A DNA stretch of 64,000 nt, from positions 281,490 to 345,489 of the forward strand of contig JBQNCN010000002.1 in the NCBI GenBank assembly GCA_052169395.1, read 5' to 3'. Source of the stretch: Fimenecus sp052169395 (lineage in GTDB: Bacteria; Bacillota; Clostridia; Oscillospirales; Acutalibacteraceae). The notes below the pieces were generated by a model. That model made no database searches. It worked only from the letters and a program-made list of their open reading frames with translations, and had not been told where the DNA came from. Position numbers and translations under genes: made by a program. This document shows positions 61,231 through 64,000 of the stretch, piece by piece; positions within the stretch are counted from its first letter, which is position 1, and the number at the start of each line of letters is the position of its first letter.

Positions 61231-61371
61231 GGAACAAATTTGTTTCTCTTTTAATAATATAATCGAAAATAAGAAAAAACACAATAGAAAAATGAAATTT
61301 AGAAAAAAGTATTTACAGAAACAAAAAAGCTACTTATAATCTAAAATAGAAACAGAAACAAGTAAGTTTCT
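61231..61371. promoter_or_regulatory. Divergent control region of the island with repeated operators
   Basis: Towards xis: TTTACA (61312-61317) and TATAAT (61335-61340), 17 bp apart. Towards the repressor: TTGTGT (61279-61284) and TATATT (61256-61261), 17 bp apart. Operators: palindrome AACAAATTTGTT within GGAACAAATTTGTTTCT (61231-61247), AGAAACAAGTAAGTTTCT (61354-61371), and an extra AGAAAC half-site at 61348-61353. Confidence 0.75.
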
Positions 61372-61393
61372 GAAAAGAAAGGAGGAAAGTACG

Positions 61394-61579
61394 ATGGAGA
61401 AATTATTTCTTACTTCAAATGAAGTTGCCGATTTACTAAATATATCGCAGCAGCAGGCTTATAAAATCATTCGTGATATGAATAAGCAGCTTGCTAAACA
61501 CGGCTTTCTTGTCCTTAGGGGAAGAATCAATAAGAAATATTTTATGGAACATATCTACAAGGCGAAGGAGGGAGACTAA
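61394..61579 (+). CDS. xis: Excisionase (MerR-like HTH)
   Basis: 61 residues, with FLTSNEVADLLNISQQQAYK as a winged-helix DNA-binding start, the size and pattern of small excisionases next to integrases. It would bend DNA at the attachment site and favour excision. ATG at 61394 follows AAAGGAGG. The stop overlaps the integrase start (TAATG). With the integrase broken, it may no longer act. Confidence 0.85.
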   Translation: MEKLFLTSNEVADLLNISQQQAYKIIRDMNKQLAKHGFLVLRGRINKKYFMEHIYKAKEGD

Positions 61580-62682
61580 TGTCTGCATATAAGGACGAAA
61601 AAAGCGGGAAATGGTTCGCATCATTCTATTACAAGGATTGGGACGGACAGAGCAGAAAGAAGCTGAAAAGAGGGTTTGAAACGAAGAAAGAGGCAATTAC
61701 TTACGAGAGAAATTTCACGGTAAAGATGTCAGGTTCACTCAATATGCTCTTTGAAGATTATTTTGAACTCTATAAGGCTGATGTTATAGGAACAATAAGG
61801 CTAAATACTTGGATGACAAAAGAACATATGATATGAACAAAGATTTTACCGTTTTTCAGCGATATGAAAATGAGTGAAATTAAACCGGTTGTAGTAAAAA
61901 AGTGGCATAACGTACTCTTAAACATTGAAAATGCCGAAGGGGAATCCTATAAGCCGACCTATCTTAAATCCATTCACGCCCAGCTTAGCTGTATGTTCAA
62001 TCATGCAGTTAAATATTACGGATTAAGGCAAAATCCGTGTAAGGTAACAGGGCGAATAGGAAAGCAAAGAAGTGATGAGGAAGTGGAGTTTTGGACGAAA
62101 GAGGAATACCTACAGTTTATAGAAGCTGTTAAGGATAAGGATATTTCATTTTATGCTTTTGAAATTCTTTATTGGACAGGTATTCTATTAGGTGAACTCA
62201 GAGCATTGACAAAAGGGGATTTTGACTTTGATAAAAAGACGATGAGGATAAGTAAATCAGCGCAGAGAATTAACGGAGAAGAAGTTATTACAGATCCGAA
62301 AACACCGAAAAGCAAAAGAACAATTATGCTTCCAGATTTTTTAATCAGAGAATTTAAAGACTATTTCTTGAAGATTGAATATTTTTCGGAAGATGAACAA
62401 ATTTTTCCAAAATGCAAAACATATTTCAACAAGGAAATGGAGAGAGGAATTAAAAAGTCGAAAGTCAAGAAAATCAAGCTTCATGCACTGAGACACAGCC
62501 ATATATCTCTGCTTATAGAAATGGGGTTTACACCTGTTGACATTGCAGCAAGAACAGGGCATGAAAGCATAAAGGTGTTGATGGATTACAGCCATATGTT
62601 CCCAAATAAACAGTTGGACATGGCGGATAAGTTGGATAAGGAGGGAGAGTACAGTGAAAGCACCGAAATTTCCAAGCTATGA
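61579..62682 (+). pseudogene. int: Tyrosine recombinase/integrase, interrupted by an in-frame stop
   Basis: One reading frame of 368 codons, interrupted by TGA at 61834-61836. The first 85 residues form an AP2-like arm-binding domain (GKWFASFYYKDWDGQSRKK). The rest holds the core-binding and catalytic domains, with LHALRHSHIS (His/Arg box) and the tyrosine in LMDYSHMF. No base is gained or lost, so the defect is a nonsense codon, not a frameshift. The first catalytic arginine, expected in TGxRxGEL, is also missing: TGILLGEL, with CTA at 62185-62187. Integration and excision are therefore probably lost, unless another integrase acts in trans. Confidence 0.88.
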
Positions 62683-63103
62683 TGAGGCGGTTAATCGTAA
62701 AAAGAAAAAGACTCAAAATTTGCTGAGTAAAGAAGAATGGCAAGCTTTGGAAGAGGAAAGAAAGCAAAAGGAACGAGACAAAGGTAAGCGATTTGCTGGT
62801 AACAGAAAAAAGGATGTAACCATAGCATTTAGAACAAATCGAAAAGATAGGGAGCTTATTTTCAAAAAGATTGCGATGTCCGGACTTAGCAGACAGGATT
62901 ATATGACCAATGCAATCCTTAATGCTCCGATAAAGATATTTGCTACAAGAAATGTCATAGACAGTTGTAAAAATGAGTTACAGGAAATTCTATCGGAACT
63001 GAAACGAGTGGAGCAATATGGAGAATTGGATGCGAGTTATAGGCATGAATTGAAAATGATTACTGAAATAATAGAGGCGGCAATACAAGAAAAAAGCCTT
63101 TAG
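62654..63103 (+). CDS. MobC-like mobilisation accessory protein
   Basis: 149 residues from GTG at 62654 after GGAGGGA, overlapping the integrase by 29 bases. The N-terminal third is very basic (AVNRKKKKTQNLLSK). The middle KDVTIAFRTNRKDRELIFKK and the MSGLSRQDYMTNAILN segment look like a ribbon-helix-helix/MobC region. MobC proteins open DNA at the origin of transfer for a relaxase. No relaxase is in the window, so the role is inferred from family resemblance and neighbours. Confidence 0.7.
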   Translation: MKAPKFPSYDEAVNRKKKKTQNLLSKEEWQALEEERKQKERDKGKRFAGNRKKDVTIAFRTNRKDRELIFKKIAMSGLSRQDYMTNAILNAPIKIFATRNVIDSCKNELQEILSELKRVEQYGELDASYRHELKMITEIIEAAIQEKSL

Positions 63104-63180
63104 CCAAATGACTAAAGGCAAGATGAAAGTACAACTTGGTATTTCATCCCTGACAAGATTATTTTATCAGGTTGTACTTC
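63096..63180. other. Stem-loop cluster between mobC and the primase gene
   Basis: GCCTTTAG-N8-CTAAAGGC (about 63096-63119) follows the mobC stop. Then AAGTACAAC pairs with GTTGTACTT (about 63126-63178), enclosing an inner CCTGA/TCAGG stem. The first could be a terminator; the second has no T run and might be a protein-binding or single-strand origin structure. Confidence 0.6.
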
Positions 63181-63209
63181 CATCAGCAATATAAAGATTG
63201 GAGGTTACG

Positions 63210-64000
63210 ATGATTAACAAGGAAAATTACTTGCGAAATATTCCAATGGAATTAAGAGAATACAAGCAGTGGTTATGGTTTAAGAAAATCAGAAAACAGG
63301 ATTTGAAAGGGAAAGAAAAAATGCTGAAGCTTCCTGTGAGTCCGATTACTTTAAAATCTGATGACTGGAATAATAAAGACCAATGGGCAGATTTTGAAAC
63401 GGCAGTTAATAATTTGAAAAGTAGTGGCTGTGACGGATTGTCTTTTGTGTTAAGCAGGGATGATCCGTTTGTGTGTATCGACTTGGACAATGTTGAGGAG
63501 AACATACTCAAGATGTTTCAGACTGACTTTAATGATACCTATAAAGAAATATCACAGTCGGGAAATGGTGTACACATTTTTGTTAAAGGGCAAATTGAAA
63601 AGAACTTTAACAACCAAATTGAAAAAGTGGAGATGTATCAAGAAAACAGATGTATTGCCATGACCGGTAATATCTATAAACTTAATGATTTTATTGCAGA
63701 AAAAGTTCTTTTGAAACAAAAGGAGTTGGATAAATACTACAAGCTATTTTCACCCAAAAGAAGTGTCAGAGAAGTTATTAGAAAATATCAGGAAGTAGCT
63801 GAATGTGTTCCTGACAGTAATACGGTTATAGAAACGATGTGCAGGTATAACGCAAGGGCAAGAGCATTGTTTAAAGGCACATACACCATCGGAGATGCCA
63901 GTAAAGATGACTTTTCGTTACTTCTTTTTCTAAACAGTTTTACTCATGGAAATGCAGAAATGATGAAAGAATTATTTTTGAAATCTGCACTTAATCGCAT
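63210..64000 (+). CDS. Primase-polymerase-type replication protein (3' end outside window)
   Basis: 263 codons are visible and the frame is still open at the window end. ATG at 63210 follows TTGGAGGTT. The N-terminal domain shows the archaeo-eukaryotic primase-polymerase pattern: CIDLDNV with the two metal-binding aspartates near 91-93, and SGNGVHIFVKG with the histidine near 122, followed by a downstream CIAMTGN segment. Such proteins, often with a helicase C terminus, replicate plasmids and mobile islands. The helicase part would be beyond the window. With mobC and int it shows that the island had its own replication and mobilisation functions. Confidence 0.82.
   Translation, partial: MINKENYLRNIPMELREYKQWLWFKKIRKQDLKGKEKMLKLPVSPITLKSDDWNNKDQWADFETAVNNLKSSGCDGLSFVLSRDDPFVCIDLDNVEENILKMFQTDFNDTYKEISQSGNGVHIFVKGQIEKNFNNQIEKVEMYQENRCIAMTGNIYKLNDFIAEKVLLKQKELDKYYKLFSPKRSVREVIRKYQEVAECVPDSNTVIETMCRYNARARALFKGTYTIGDASKDDFSLLLFLNSFTHGNAEMMKELFLKSALNR

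Noticed and set aside
61834..61836. TGA inside the integrase as a recoded sense codon or frameshift
   Set aside because: TGA is a normal stop in several core genes here (fusA, rpsJ, rplR, adk), and the frame is the same on both sides, so it is a nonsense change.

Overview
The window is a low-GC bacterial chromosome segment with two mobile-element ends flanking core genes. It fits a member of the Bacillota, class Clostridia (my inference; no 16S is present). The support is strong Shine-Dalgarno sites, frequent TTG/GTG starts, consensus TTGACA/TATAAT promoters, a zinc-type S14, a sodium-type V-ATPase operon in the Enterococcus-like order, and LPXTG pili with a class C sortase. TAA and TGA are both used as normal stops. 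No tRNA, rRNA or CRISPR array is visible.

Left part (1-4400): the tail of an integrative conjugative element. It holds the C-terminal part of an ArdC-like metallopeptidase, a VirD4/TraG coupling ATPase, a small HTH regulator with an operator over its promoter, and two very acidic small proteins behind a consensus promoter. A gene-free 800-nt stretch with hairpins follows. The str operon comes next (rpsL-rpsG-fusA, then tuf with its own promoter). A TetR regulator lies tail-to-tail with tuf.

Middle (9.9-37.6 kb): a nine-gene V-type ATPase operon (ntpFIKECGABD) whose K subunit carries the Na+-binding residues; pepD and an AlkD-like repair protein; on the minus strand a pilus cluster (small coiled-coil protein, signal peptidase I, large LPKTG adhesin, LPSTG pilin, class C sortase); gpmA; yebC; an unlisted 35-residue Cys-rich microprotein with its own promoter; argG-argH; and a MarR-controlled heterodimeric ABC exporter.

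Right core (37.6-54.3 kb): a long leader and the S10-spc-alpha cluster (rpsJ to rplQ, with secY, adk, map, infA, rpmJ and rpoA), then a GMP synthase ATP-pyrophosphatase gene without its glutaminase domain. Immediately downstream of guaA begins a second mobile island. Its first gene encodes a 1944-residue protein with an N-terminal PD-(D/E)XK/Cap4-like nuclease signature, a central STAND-type P-loop NTPase and about 1300 residues of largely helical sensor-like sequence. This resembles the Avs antiviral STAND proteins and is the most interesting object here. Behind it are a repressor, a divergent control region with AGAAAC/GTTTCT operators, an excisionase, a tyrosine recombinase with both an in-frame stop and a lost catalytic arginine, a MobC-like protein, and the start of a primase-polymerase cut by the window end.
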